Source: an uncultured Alphaproteobacteria bacterium
GTDB lineage: Bacteria > Pseudomonadota > Alphaproteobacteria > Geminicoccales > Geminicoccaceae
Direction of reading: 5' to 3'
Length of the DNA: 64,000 bases
NCBI GenBank assembly: GCA_937926445.1
Contig: CALBAK010000002.1
Location: 124,001 to 188,000 of the forward strand
Positions 46,830 through 55,088 of this stretch are shown one piece after another. Numbering within the stretch: position 1 is the stretch's first letter; the number at the start of each line of letters is the position of its first letter. The translations under genes and the position numbers were made by a program. The notes under the pieces were generated by a model. It was given only the letters and a program-made list of their open reading frames with translations, had not been told where the DNA came from and searched no databases.

Positions 46830-47468
46830 TCAGCTCGGGCAGCGCACGCCCGTCCCGCCGAGCCCGCAATAGCCCCAGGGCCGCTTGGCGAGATATTGCT
46901 GATGGTCCTCTTCCGCGTACCAGAAGGGCCCGGCCTCCCGTAGCTCGGTCGTGATCGGCCCGTAGCCGGCCGCGGCGAGCGCCTTTCCGTAGGCGGCGAT
47001 CAGCCGCTCGGCGCCCTCCCGCTGCGCCGCCTCGCTCCAATAGACGGCACTGCGGTACTGGGTCCCGACATCGTTGCCCTGGCGCATGCCCTGGGTCGGG
47101 TCGTGGCCTTCGAGGAAGGCCTTGAGGAGCGCCTCGTGGGCCAGGACCTTCGGATCGTAGACCACGAGGACGACCTCGGCGTGGCCGGTCCGGCCGCTGC
47201 AGACCTCCTCGTAGGTCGGGTTCGGCGTGTGCCCGCCGGCATAGCCCACGGCCGTGACCCAGACACCCGGCAGCTGCCAGAGGAACCGCTCTGCGCCCCA
47301 GAAGCAGCCCATACCGAGCTGGATCCGGGCGAGGCCTTCGGGGAACGGGGGAAAGATCGAGCGGCCGTTGACCGCATGGCTCCCGGTCAGCGGGAAGGGT
47401 CGCTCGGCGCGGCCCGGCAACGCTTCGCTCGGGCTCGGGACGGTCAGCGGCTTGCGGCTCGGCCACAT
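46830..47468 (-). CDS. msrA: Peptide methionine sulfoxide reductase MsrA
   Basis: Reduces methionine-S-sulfoxide in proteins. 212 residues with the catalytic Cys55 in GMGCFWGAE, then [33 protein letters not shown], which is near-diagnostic in pattern, and EDHQQYL. C-terminal Cys residues (YCGLGG, VRCPS) are the probable resolving cysteines. There is no signal peptide, so it is cytoplasmic. It lies downstream of a small unknown gene on the same strand. Confidence 0.95.
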   Translation of the reverse strand: MWPSRKPLTVPSPSEALPGRAERPFPLTGSHAVNGRSIFPPFPEGLARIQLGMGCFWGAERFLWQLPGVWVTAVGYAGGHTPNPTYEEVCSGRTGHAEVVLVVYDPKVLAHEALLKAFLEGHDPTQGMRQGNDVGTQYRSAVYWSEAAQREGAERLIAAYGKALAAAGYGPITTELREAGPFWYAEEDHQQYLAKRPWGYCGLGGTGVRCPS

Positions 47469-47494
47469 GGCGGGTCTCCGTTCGATCCCGAGGC

Positions 47495-47860
47495 TCAATC
47501 GCCGAGGTCGATGCCGAGGTGGCGGGCGAGGTGCGGTGCCAGGTCGCGATGCGCGACGGTGGCGAAACGATCGAGCCCCGGTCGCACGATGTAGAGCCAA
47601 TCGCCGTCCGGCCGGCGGGCCCAGAGCTCGGCCGTGTAGACGTCGGCGAGCGCCGGGTTGGCCCGGCTCAGGAAGCGGACCCAGTGATATTCGATCCGCA
47701 CCGGACGGTCCTCGGCGTCGTAGCCGATGACGAGCTCGCCCTCCGCCCGGCCGATCCGATGCCAGTGCTGGTGCTCGACCCGCACCGGCCGGATCGTGCC
47801 GAGCGGCTCCGGCAAGGAGATCCGGGCGGGACGTTCGGGGATCGCGGGGCTCGAGCTCAA
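47495..47860 (-). CDS. Hypothetical protein upstream of msrA
   Basis: Not recognised. About 121 residues from TTG 47860, which has GGAAGG about 7 bases upstream; a further TTG at 47908 is in frame but without a ribosome site. The body is beta-rich with many aromatic and His residues ([36 protein letters not shown]) and ends RHLGIDLGD. No membrane segment. It lies 26 bases before msrA on the same strand, so it is probably cotranscribed. Confidence 0.6.
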   Translation of the reverse strand: MSSSPAIPERPARISLPEPLGTIRPVRVEHQHWHRIGRAEGELVIGYDAEDRPVRIEYHWVRFLSRANPALADVYTAELWARRPDGDWLYIVRPGLDRFATVAHRDLAPHLARHLGIDLGD

Positions 47861-47981
47861 GGCGGCACCTTCCAAAGGCAAGGTCGGTCGCCGGCCGCGC
47901 CGGGTCAAGCCGCCGAGGGCGCAGGGCTCGTCGCACGCGCAGGGGCGATAGCAACGGCCGGGCCGTGCGGGACCGATCGGC

Positions 47982-49175
47982 TCACTGGAACAGTCGGGCG
48001 AGCAGCTCGCTCCCGAGCGAGCCCGCCTGCGGCACGCTCGTGCGCGGGACGTAGTCCGGCGCGAACAGCCGACGAACCGCCGCCACCGCCCGCTCGAGGT
48101 CGCGCAAGGGCTCGACCGGCACCCGCCGCTCGGGCAAGGGCTCGCCGAGCCAGGCGGCCCGGCCGGCCTCGACCTGGCGGCGGTGCACGATGCCGACGTC
48201 GCGGGTGAGGCGCTTGGGTCCCACGAGCATGCCGAGCCGGTAGGCGATCGGCTGCAGGCGGATGTCGGCGAGCCGCTCGAGCAGCGTACGACGACGCACC
48301 GAGGGCGGCACGGGCGGTCGGTGCGAGCCCCTGCCGCGGGCGAGGTCGAATATGTAGACCGGCTTGCCGGTGGCGATCGCCTCGGCGAGCATCGACATGG
48401 AATCGCAGGTGACGATCAGCTCGTCGGCGAAGGCCAGGATCCCGAGATAGGGATTGTCGGGGTCGTCGCGGCGGAAGCGGTAGAGGAAGGCCGGCGCGTC
48501 GAGCTCGGCCTCGAGCGCATCGATCGCCTTCGCGGGCGTGCGCGCGCTCGAGGTCACGAGCAGCGAGCCGCCCGCTTCGCGGGCTCGCCGGGCGGCGTGC
48601 CAGCCGAGCACCGCCCCGTTCTCCCGGTCCATGCTGTAGGGCCCGGCGTGGCCGCCCAGGATCACCGCGATCCGCGGCCGCGGCAGATGCTCGAAGCGGC
48701 CGGCGAAGCGGGCCCGCGCCTCGGCCAGCCGGGACGCCGTGACCCGGTGCAACGGCGCCTCGTTGTGCAGGATGTTGGGCTTCTCGGGCAGCCGGTACTG
48801 CGGCGTCGTGACGATCAGATCGAAACATTCGTGGCGCGCCCAGGGCCGGCCGACATGCACGAGGCGCACTTTCCCGGGCCCGCCCGCCTCGCGCTGAATC
48901 CACCGCACGAGCGGCTCGTTGCGCCGGCCGGCCGAGATCACGAGCTCGGGCCAGGGCGGCTCGAGCGGGCTCGAGCGCTCTTTCACGAGCCCCATGAGGG
49001 TGGGACCGGCCAAAAGATTGGTGACGAGCTCGGTCTTCCGGTAGACCAGGTGCTTCACCTCGAAAGGCCAGCCCAGCCCCTCGGCGAGCGCCAGGATCTG
49101 GCCGTTGTCGCCGACCTTGTGGCCGAGCATGAGCCAGGTCCGGGGCGGCCGGTCGATCCCGGGGCGATCGCTCAT
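47982..49175 (-). CDS. Mitochondrial fission ELM1 family protein
   Basis: 397 residues. The family was named for plant ELM1, but most members are proteobacterial and of unknown function. Characteristic segments are LMLGHKVGDNGQILALAEGLG at the start, VISAGRRNEPLVRWI, VHVGRPWARHECFDLIVTTPQYRLP, VILGGHAGPYSM and FADELIVTCDSMSMLAEAIATGKPVYIF. The whole has the look of a GT-B-like fold. The ATG overlaps the stop of the acyltransferase gene (ATGA), suggesting an envelope lipid or glycan role, which is inference. Confidence 0.92.
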   Translation of the reverse strand: MSDRPGIDRPPRTWLMLGHKVGDNGQILALAEGLGWPFEVKHLVYRKTELVTNLLAGPTLMGLVKERSSPLEPPWPELVISAGRRNEPLVRWIQREAGGPGKVRLVHVGRPWARHECFDLIVTTPQYRLPEKPNILHNEAPLHRVTASRLAEARARFAGRFEHLPRPRIAVILGGHAGPYSMDRENGAVLGWHAARRAREAGGSLLVTSSARTPAKAIDALEAELDAPAFLYRFRRDDPDNPYLGILAFADELIVTCDSMSMLAEAIATGKPVYIFDLARGRGSHRPPVPPSVRRRTLLERLADIRLQPIAYRLGMLVGPKRLTRDVGIVHRRQVEAGRAAWLGEPLPERRVPVEPLRDLERAVAAVRRLFAPDYVPRTSVPQAGSLGSELLARLFQ

Positions 49176-50131
49176 GCCGCAGCCGGCTCTCCCACCGGCT
49201 CTCCGGTCTCCCGGGGCCAGCGCCGCTTGGCGCACAGCCACTGTTCCGGCCGCTCGCGGATCCAACCTTCGAACAGACGGTTGAGGGCGGCGGTGAGTGC
49301 GAAGGCCCGCTCCCGCGCATCACGGATGGTCGGGTCGGGCTCGAGCGGCGGCTCGATGCGGATCTCGAAGCGGCAGCCCTCGAGTCGGACGACCCGCGCC
49401 GCCACGAAGGGCAGCCCCATCCGCACCGCGATCCGGGCGGGGGCCACGGGCGTGGGCGCCGGTCGGCCGAAGAAGGGTACGAGCTCGCCTCCCTCGAAAC
49501 GCTGGTCGGGCAAGAGCCCCACCGCCCGGCCGGCTTCGAGTTCGCGCAACATGCCGCGGGCCGCCTCGCCGACCTCGAGGCTCCGCCAGGGCAGGCCCGC
49601 GCGGACGCGCGCGAACAGCGCCTCGATCCGCGGATTGGTCTGGGCGCGGAAAATCACCGTCGGCACGATCCCGGCCCGGATAGCCGCCACGGGCGTGAGG
49701 TTCCAATTGCCGAGATGCGCGGTGAGAAAGATCGCCGGCCGGTCGCGCAGACCGACGATCAGACGCTCCGGGTCGACCACCGCGATCGCCCCGCTGCGGC
49801 CCGCCACGAGATCCGGAAGATGCGGCAGCTCGGCCAGCATCCGAAAGGCGTTGGCCCAGCTCTCGCGGGCGATCGCAGCCCGCTCCTCGGCCGAGCGCTC
49901 CGGCAGGGCGATCGCGAGATTGGCGAGCACGTGGCGATGCTTCTTGAGCCTCGGCCCGAGTCGGCGGCCGAGCTCGGCGCCGAGGGCCGAGGCCCGCTCC
50001 ACGGGCAGGGACGCGAACAGCCGCCAGAGGCCGCTTGCGAGCCCGCCCTCGACCGCCTGGAGGGCGCGTTCGGGCAGGCCGCCCTCGCTCAGCCGCTCGC
50101 CGAGCCCAGCGAAGAGGAAATGCCGCGCCAA
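49172..50131 (-). CDS. LpxL/HtrB-family lysophospholipid (lipid A) acyltransferase
   Basis: 319 residues. An N-terminal region without a clear membrane anchor leads into the acyltransferase domain. It has LTAHLGNWNLTP (family motif HxxNWE/D), a VIFRAQTNPRIEALF block, LLPDQRFEGGELVPFFGRPAPT and a C-terminal EGWIRERPEQWLCAKRRW. All are typical of late acyltransferases of lipid A synthesis or related lysophospholipid acyltransferases. The usual acidic residue after NW is Asn here. Coupled by ATGA to the ELM1-family gene. Confidence 0.9.
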   Translation of the reverse strand: MARHFLFAGLGERLSEGGLPERALQAVEGGLASGLWRLFASLPVERASALGAELGRRLGPRLKKHRHVLANLAIALPERSAEERAAIARESWANAFRMLAELPHLPDLVAGRSGAIAVVDPERLIVGLRDRPAIFLTAHLGNWNLTPVAAIRAGIVPTVIFRAQTNPRIEALFARVRAGLPWRSLEVGEAARGMLRELEAGRAVGLLPDQRFEGGELVPFFGRPAPTPVAPARIAVRMGLPFVAARVVRLEGCRFEIRIEPPLEPDPTIRDARERAFALTAALNRLFEGWIRERPEQWLCAKRRWPRETGEPVGEPAAA

Positions 50132-50271
50132 TCCCGCCCATCCGAAGCTTCGAGCCCGCGCCTCTTAGCGCCTCCCGCCGCGGTCGGGCAAATGCCGCAT
50201 GCACTCCGCCCCCTGCCGCGCCGGCTCGGGCCCGGCTAGCCTTCCGCCGTAGCCAGCGAGGAGGGCCGCCC

Positions 50272-50931
50272 GTGTCGCTCGATCTCGACCAGCTCCGGGG
50301 CGTGCTCTACGCAGCCGTGCTCTGCGACACGCTCGACTCCCTGGGCCTTTGCAACCAGGCCATGCGGCCCTTCGTCCGCCCGCTCGACGAGAGCCTCGTC
50401 CTCTGCGGGCGAGCCCGCACCGGCCTCTACATGCCGGTCTGGGAGGTCCGCGCGGATGAGAACCCCTATGCCGTCGAGATCGCGCTGGTCGACGATCTGA
50501 AGCCCGGCGAGGTCGCGGTGCTCGCCTGCGGCGGCCCGACCGAGCGGATCGCCCCCTGGGGCGAGCTCTTGACCACCGCCGCCCGGGCGCGCGGTGCGGT
50601 CGGGTGCGTGACCGACGGGCTCGTCCGCGACGTCCGCCACATCCGCCAGGCGAGCTTCCCGGTCTTCGCAGGCGGCATCGGCCCGCTCGATTCCAAGGGC
50701 CGGGGCAAGATGATGGAGCGGGACTGCACGGTGATGTGCGGCGGCGTCGTGGTCCGCCCGGGCGATCTGGTATTCGGCGACGCCGACGGCGTGGTCGTGA
50801 TCCCGCAGGACCGGGCGGCCGAGGTCGTCCAGGCGGCGCTCGCCAAGATCCGCGGCGAGAACCACACCCGCGACGAGCTCCTCGCCGGCGCCACCCTCGC
50901 CGAGGTCTACGCGAAGTATGGGGTCCTCTGA
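50272..50931 (+). CDS. RraA family protein (HMG/CHA aldolase-like)
   Basis: 219 residues with the RraA-like fold. LCDTLDSLGLCNQAMRP lies at the N-terminus, followed by GELLTTAARARGAVGCVTDGLVRDV with the metal-site Arg-Asp, FAGGIGPLDSKGR, VVRPGDLVFGDADGVVVIPQD and a C-terminal LAEVYAKYGVL. Family members are RNase E inhibitors, or aldolases/decarboxylases on 4-hydroxy-4-methyl-2-oxoglutarate and related acids; the catabolic neighbours favour the latter. GTG start with GAGGAGG seven bases upstream. Confidence 0.9.
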   Translation: MSLDLDQLRGVLYAAVLCDTLDSLGLCNQAMRPFVRPLDESLVLCGRARTGLYMPVWEVRADENPYAVEIALVDDLKPGEVAVLACGGPTERIAPWGELLTTAARARGAVGCVTDGLVRDVRHIRQASFPVFAGGIGPLDSKGRGKMMERDCTVMCGGVVVRPGDLVFGDADGVVVIPQDRAAEVVQAALAKIRGENHTRDELLAGATLAEVYAKYGVL

Positions 50932-50940
50932 GGCGAGGTC

Positions 50941-51486
50941 TCAGAGCCCGGTGTCGGCGTAGAGCTCGTCGAGCCCGATCTCGTCGCCCAAGAGTTCGCT
51001 CGTGAAGCGGGCGACCCCGCGCATCGGCAGGGTGACACTCCAACCCTCGGCGAGCCGCCGCCAGATACGGACCCAGCGCCGCTCGCTGTCGATGAGCCAG
51101 ATCTCGCGGCAGGAAGGGAGCTCGCTATAGGCGTCGGCCTTGAGCCCGAGATCGAAGGATCGGGTGGCGGGCGAGAGCACCTCGACGATCAGGACCGGGT
51201 CGATCGTCCGGCCCTCGGCATCGCGCGGCGAGCAGCTCACGACGAGGTCGGGCACGAACAGGGTCGCCTCGTCGATTCGCACCCCGGCATCGACCACCGC
51301 CCGGCAGGGCGCGCGCAGCCGCCTTCGAATCGCGACGACCGCATTTGCGACGATCGTCCCGTGCTGGTCGCGCGCCGGCGCCATCGCGACGATGCGCCCG
51401 GCGTGCAGCTCCTCCCGCACCCCCGGCCGCTCGCCACGCGCCAGAAAGGCTTCGACCGTCCAGAGCTCCCGCGCGGCCTCGCTCAC
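50941..51486 (-). CDS. Uma2 family (DUF820) putative endonuclease
   Basis: 181 residues. PD-(D/E)XK-like core with EELHAGRIVAMAPA, VFVPDLVV-type strand (ATLFVPDLVVSC), VLIVEVLSPATRSFDLGLKADAY and REIWLIDSERRWVRIW. The family is widespread, and abundant in cyanobacteria and some alphaproteobacteria; its function is not known. GTG 51486 is chosen because GGAGG lies six bases upstream; a GTG at 51522 is in frame. Tail to tail with the RraA gene. Confidence 0.88.
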   Translation of the reverse strand: MSEAARELWTVEAFLARGERPGVREELHAGRIVAMAPARDQHGTIVANAVVAIRRRLRAPCRAVVDAGVRIDEATLFVPDLVVSCSPRDAEGRTIDPVLIVEVLSPATRSFDLGLKADAYSELPSCREIWLIDSERRWVRIWRRLAEGWSVTLPMRGVARFTSELLGDEIGLDELYADTGL

Positions 51487-51537
51487 GCTCTCCCTCCGGG
51501 CCCCCTTGCCCGATCCTAGCACGCCACCGCCCGCCCC

Positions 51538-52710
51538 TCACCCCTTCGGCGGGTGGCGGCGGATCGCCGCCTCGTTCACCTCAACCCCCCAGCCCGGCGC
51601 GTCGCCCAGGACCAAGTGGCCGTCCTCGATCCGCGGAGGCGGCACGATCTCGTCCTTCCACGGCACGTCGTCGATGTCGATCTCCATGATCCGAAAGTTG
51701 GGGATCGCCGCACAAAAATGTGCACTCATCGTGGTCGAAAGGTTGCCGTAGAAATTGTGCGGCGCGCAGTTGACCTCGAAGGCCTCACACAGAGAGGCGA
51801 TCTTGAACGCTTCGAGGATCCCGTTCCAGGGCACGTCCACGATCGCCACGTCCACCGCCCGCTGCTCGAGGAAGGGGCGGAACTGGCGGCGGTGGAAGAG
51901 CGATTCGCAGGACGCGATCGGCGTGCCGGCCCGGCCACGGATCCAGGCGAGGGCACCGGGGTCCATGAGATCGATCTCGAGCCAGAAGAGATCGAACGGC
52001 TCGATCGCCCGCAAAACTTCGAGATAGCCTTCGGTCTTGAAGTTGAAGTTGAGATCGAGGAGGAGGTCCACATCCGACCCCGCGCCTTCGCGGAAAGCCG
52101 CCATCTGCCGCTCGATCCGCCGCAGCGTCGCGCGGTCGACGTTGAGCTCGGGCCAGCCCGGCTGGTGCGCGAAGCCCGGCTGCCACATGGCCGGCGGGTC
52201 GCGATCGAACAGGAAGACGTTGGTCTTCATCGCGGTGAAGCCGCGCCCGCGGATCTCCTCTGCGAGCGCCCGGCAGCCCTCGAGGTCGCGCAGCGGCAAC
52301 GTCCCCAGGAGCTCGTGGAAGCGCAGCCGGTAGGAGCCCGCGTGGCTCCAGTAGAGCCGCAGCCGATCGCGCACGGGCCCGCCCAGAAGCGCCGAGACCG
52401 GCACGCCGAGCGCCCGGGCCTTGAGATCGACGAGCGCGTTCTCGATCGCCGCGATCGCCATCTGCGCGATCCCGCCCGGATGCGCGCGGGTGAGCGCGTG
52501 CATGAAGGCGGTGAGCCGCTCGACGGGCCGCGGGTCGAGCCCCAAAAGGCGCTCGCCGAGGCCGCGGATCACCGCGGTGAGCCCCTTCGCCCCGTAGCTC
52601 TCGTTGTACTCCGACCAGCCGACCGCCCCGTCCTCGGTCGTGATCTTGAGGAACGACCAGACCCGCCAGCCAGCATCGCAGTGCAGGTCCTCGATCCGCG
52701 CGATCCGCAT
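51538..52710 (-). CDS. Mandelate racemase / muconate lactonizing enzyme family protein
   Basis: 390 residues, enolase superfamily. The capping domain comes first (GWSEYNESYGAKGL), then the barrel with the Lys of AMKTN, metal ligands in LLDLNFNF (Asp), FWLEIDL (Glu) and ASCESLF (Glu), and the general base His in NCAPHNFYGNL. This metal triad with a C-terminal His is typical of sugar-acid dehydratases, but the exact substrate is not evident. The ATG has GGGAGG upstream. Divergent from the 2-hydroxyacid dehydrogenase gene; neighbours suggest catabolism of a hydroxy or sugar acid. Confidence 0.9.
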   Translation of the reverse strand: MRIARIEDLHCDAGWRVWSFLKITTEDGAVGWSEYNESYGAKGLTAVIRGLGERLLGLDPRPVERLTAFMHALTRAHPGGIAQMAIAAIENALVDLKARALGVPVSALLGGPVRDRLRLYWSHAGSYRLRFHELLGTLPLRDLEGCRALAEEIRGRGFTAMKTNVFLFDRDPPAMWQPGFAHQPGWPELNVDRATLRRIERQMAAFREGAGSDVDLLLDLNFNFKTEGYLEVLRAIEPFDLFWLEIDLMDPGALAWIRGRAGTPIASCESLFHRRQFRPFLEQRAVDVAIVDVPWNGILEAFKIASLCEAFEVNCAPHNFYGNLSTTMSAHFCAAIPNFRIMEIDIDDVPWKDEIVPPPRIEDGHLVLGDAPGWGVEVNEAAIRRHPPKG

Positions 52711-52857
52711 CGCCCGCCTCCCCGCCTCCACCGCGGCATCATCCCGCACCCGCTCCGGTGCGGCCAGAGCCGTCACCGCAGCACTGGGGCGAGGCCGGCG
52801 ACAGTCGACGGCGGCAGGAGGCCGGGCTAAGCCCGCGCCGGCCGCAGGGAGCCGTCC

Positions 52858-53913
52858 ATGTCCGAACTCTTGCTGTGCCTCGACTGGCACCTCGAGGGCC
52901 CGCCCGATCTCGAGCGGGAGGTGTTGGGTCCGGATTTCCGCCTCGAGGTCTTCCCCTGGAGCGAGCGCGAGCGGGTGCCGGAAGCCCTCCTCGCCGAAGC
53001 CCGCGGGCTCTTTTGCAACTACGCTGCGCGGGTGGACGCGGACCTCCTCGGGCAGATGCCGCGGCTGCGGGTCGTGACGCGCTGCGGCGTCGGCTACGAC
53101 AACATCGACATCGAGGCAGCCGGCAGGCTCGGTATCGCCGTCCTCAACGTGCCCGACTACGGCACGATGGACATCGCCGACCACGCCATCGGCCTCGCTC
53201 TGGCCTTCCTGCGCGGCATCCCCTTCTACAGCGAAGGCCTGCGCGAGGATCCGGTCGCCAACTGGCGCTTCGCCGCCGCCCGGACGGTCCGCCGGCTCGC
53301 CACGCTCGGCTTCGGAGTGGTCGGACTCGGCCGGATCGGCACCGCCACGGCGCTCCGCGCCAAGGCCCTCGGCATGCGGGTCCTGTTCTACGACCCCTAT
53401 CGGCCGACCGGCACCGAACTCGCGCTCGGAATCGAGCGGCGCGAGCGGCTCGACGAGCTGCTCGGGGAATCGGATGTCGTCTCGATCCACACCCCGCTCA
53501 CGCCCGAGACCCGGGGTATGATCGGCGCCGCCGCACTCGCCGTGATCAAGCCCGGAGCGATCCTGATCAACACCGCGCGCGGGCCGATCGTCGATCTCGA
53601 GGCGCTGCACGAGGCGCTGCGCTCGGGCCGGCTCGCCGGGGCGGGGCTCGACGTCCTGCCCGAGGAGCCGCCCTCGCCCGACCATCCCCTGATCCGAGCC
53701 TGGCGGGAACCCGGCTCGCCGCTCCGCCACCGGCTGATCCTCACCCCGCACGCCGCCTGGTACACACCCTCGGGGGTCGAAGACGTGCGCCGCAAATCGG
53801 CGCTTTCCACCCGCCGGTTTCTCGAAACCGGCACCTCGCGCGATCTCGTCAACGCCCCCTGGCTCGACACCGCCGCGGCGGCGGCGCGGGTCGGGGCCAG
53901 GAGGAAAGCATGA
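52858..53913 (+). CDS. D-isomer-specific 2-hydroxyacid dehydrogenase (CtBP-like)
   Basis: 351 residues. The N-terminal substrate domain has TRCGVGYDNIDIEAAGRLGI and VPDYGTMDIADHAIGL. The NAD domain has GFGVVGLGRIGTATA, and catalytic Arg in NTARGPIVD, Glu in LDVLPEEPP and His in PHAAWYTPSG. The last resembles C-terminal-binding-protein relatives. Substrate unknown. The stop overlaps the ATG of the M20 peptidase (ATGA), so the two act in the same pathway or at least the same transcript. Confidence 0.92.
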   Translation: MSELLLCLDWHLEGPPDLEREVLGPDFRLEVFPWSERERVPEALLAEARGLFCNYAARVDADLLGQMPRLRVVTRCGVGYDNIDIEAAGRLGIAVLNVPDYGTMDIADHAIGLALAFLRGIPFYSEGLREDPVANWRFAAARTVRRLATLGFGVVGLGRIGTATALRAKALGMRVLFYDPYRPTGTELALGIERRERLDELLGESDVVSIHTPLTPETRGMIGAAALAVIKPGAILINTARGPIVDLEALHEALRSGRLAGAGLDVLPEEPPSPDHPLIRAWREPGSPLRHRLILTPHAAWYTPSGVEDVRRKSALSTRRFLETGTSRDLVNAPWLDTAAAAARVGARRKA

Positions 53914-55088
53914 GCGAAGCCGTTCTCGATACCTGGCTCGCCGAGCGCGAAGCGGCGATGCTCGCGCTGCTCGAGCGGATCGTGAACATCGACAGCGGCT
54001 CCTACGACCATGCCGGGGTCACGGCCGTGGCCGAGGCGATCGCCGCCTTCCTCGAGGGCGAGGGGGTGGGCTGCGAGTGGTTGCCGCAGAGCCGCTCGGG
54101 CCACATCCTGCGTGCCCGGGTCGAGGGGCCGGACGAGGCACCGGTGCTCCTCCTGGGCCATTGCGACACCGTCTTCCCGAAGGGCGAGGCGGCGCGCCGG
54201 CCCTTCCGGATCGAGGCCGGGCGGGCCTATGGACCCGGGGTGTCCGACATGAAGGCGGGGCTCGTCATGAACGCCTTCGTCCTCGCGGCCCTGCGCGCCT
54301 GCGGCGCCCCCTGCCCCGTCCTCGGCCTCTTCACGAGCGACGAGGAGATCGGCAGCCCGGTGAGCCGGCCGGTGATCGAGGCCACCGCCCGGGGCTGCCG
54401 GGCGGTGCTCAACGCCGAGCCCGGGCGGCCCTCGGGCAATGTGTGCACCGGCCGCAAAGGCGGGGTCTTCCTGCGCACGACCGTGCACGGGCGGGCGGCG
54501 CATTCGGGCGGCGCCTACGCCGAGGGCCGCAGCGCGATCCTCGCGCTCGCCCACAAGACCGTGGCCCTCATGGGCCTCACCGACCTTCCGGCCGGCATCA
54601 CGGTCAATGTCGGGCGGATCGGCGGCGGACAGTCGGTCAACACGGTCGCCCCCGAGGCCTGGGCCGAAATCGATCTACGCTATGTCAAGGGCGGCGACCG
54701 GGCCCGGATGCTCGAGGCGATCGCGGCGATCGTCACGACATCGCACGTCCCCGACACGACGGCCGAACTCGCGATCGAGGGCGAGTTCCTGCCGCTCGAG
54801 CCGACCCCCGCATCCGAGCGTCTGTTCGAGATCTACCGGCGCTGTGCCCGCGAGGTCGGCCTCCGAGTCGAGGGCGAGTTCTCGGGCGGCTGCGCCGATT
54901 CCGGGTTCACCGCGGCGCTCGGCGTGCCCACCCTCTGCTCGACCGGCCCGGTCGGCGGCAAGGGCCACACCCCCGAGGAGTACACGGAGGTGCGCACGCT
55001 CGTGCCGCGCGCCCGTGCTGTCGCTCGCACGATCCTCGCCCTCGGCGCCGGTCGCGAGCGGGCGAGCGGTTCGGGCTCGCTTCAGTAG
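53910..55088 (+). CDS. M20 family metallopeptidase (carboxypeptidase G2-like)
   Basis: 392 residues. Two-zinc amidohydrolase: LLLGHCDTVFPKGE (His, Asp), GVSDMKAGLVM (bridging Asp), FTSDEEIGSPVSRPVIE (catalytic Glu pair), LNAEPGRPSG and a distal His in GGKGHTPEEYTEV. The dimerisation domain is in the middle (KGGVFLRTTVHGRAAHSGG). The CPG2 subgroup removes C-terminal glutamate or deacylates N-acyl amino acids. GAGGAAAGC serves as ribosome site inside the preceding gene. No signal peptide is seen. Confidence 0.92.
   Translation: MSEAVLDTWLAEREAAMLALLERIVNIDSGSYDHAGVTAVAEAIAAFLEGEGVGCEWLPQSRSGHILRARVEGPDEAPVLLLGHCDTVFPKGEAARRPFRIEAGRAYGPGVSDMKAGLVMNAFVLAALRACGAPCPVLGLFTSDEEIGSPVSRPVIEATARGCRAVLNAEPGRPSGNVCTGRKGGVFLRTTVHGRAAHSGGAYAEGRSAILALAHKTVALMGLTDLPAGITVNVGRIGGGQSVNTVAPEAWAEIDLRYVKGGDRARMLEAIAAIVTTSHVPDTTAELAIEGEFLPLEPTPASERLFEIYRRCAREVGLRVEGEFSGGCADSGFTAALGVPTLCSTGPVGGKGHTPEEYTEVRTLVPRARAVARTILALGAGRERASGSGSLQ

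Noticed and set aside
47495-47908. Longer form of the protein upstream of msrA from TTG 47908
   Set aside because: No ribosome site and a basic, low-complexity leader; TTG 47860 has GGAAGG in place.
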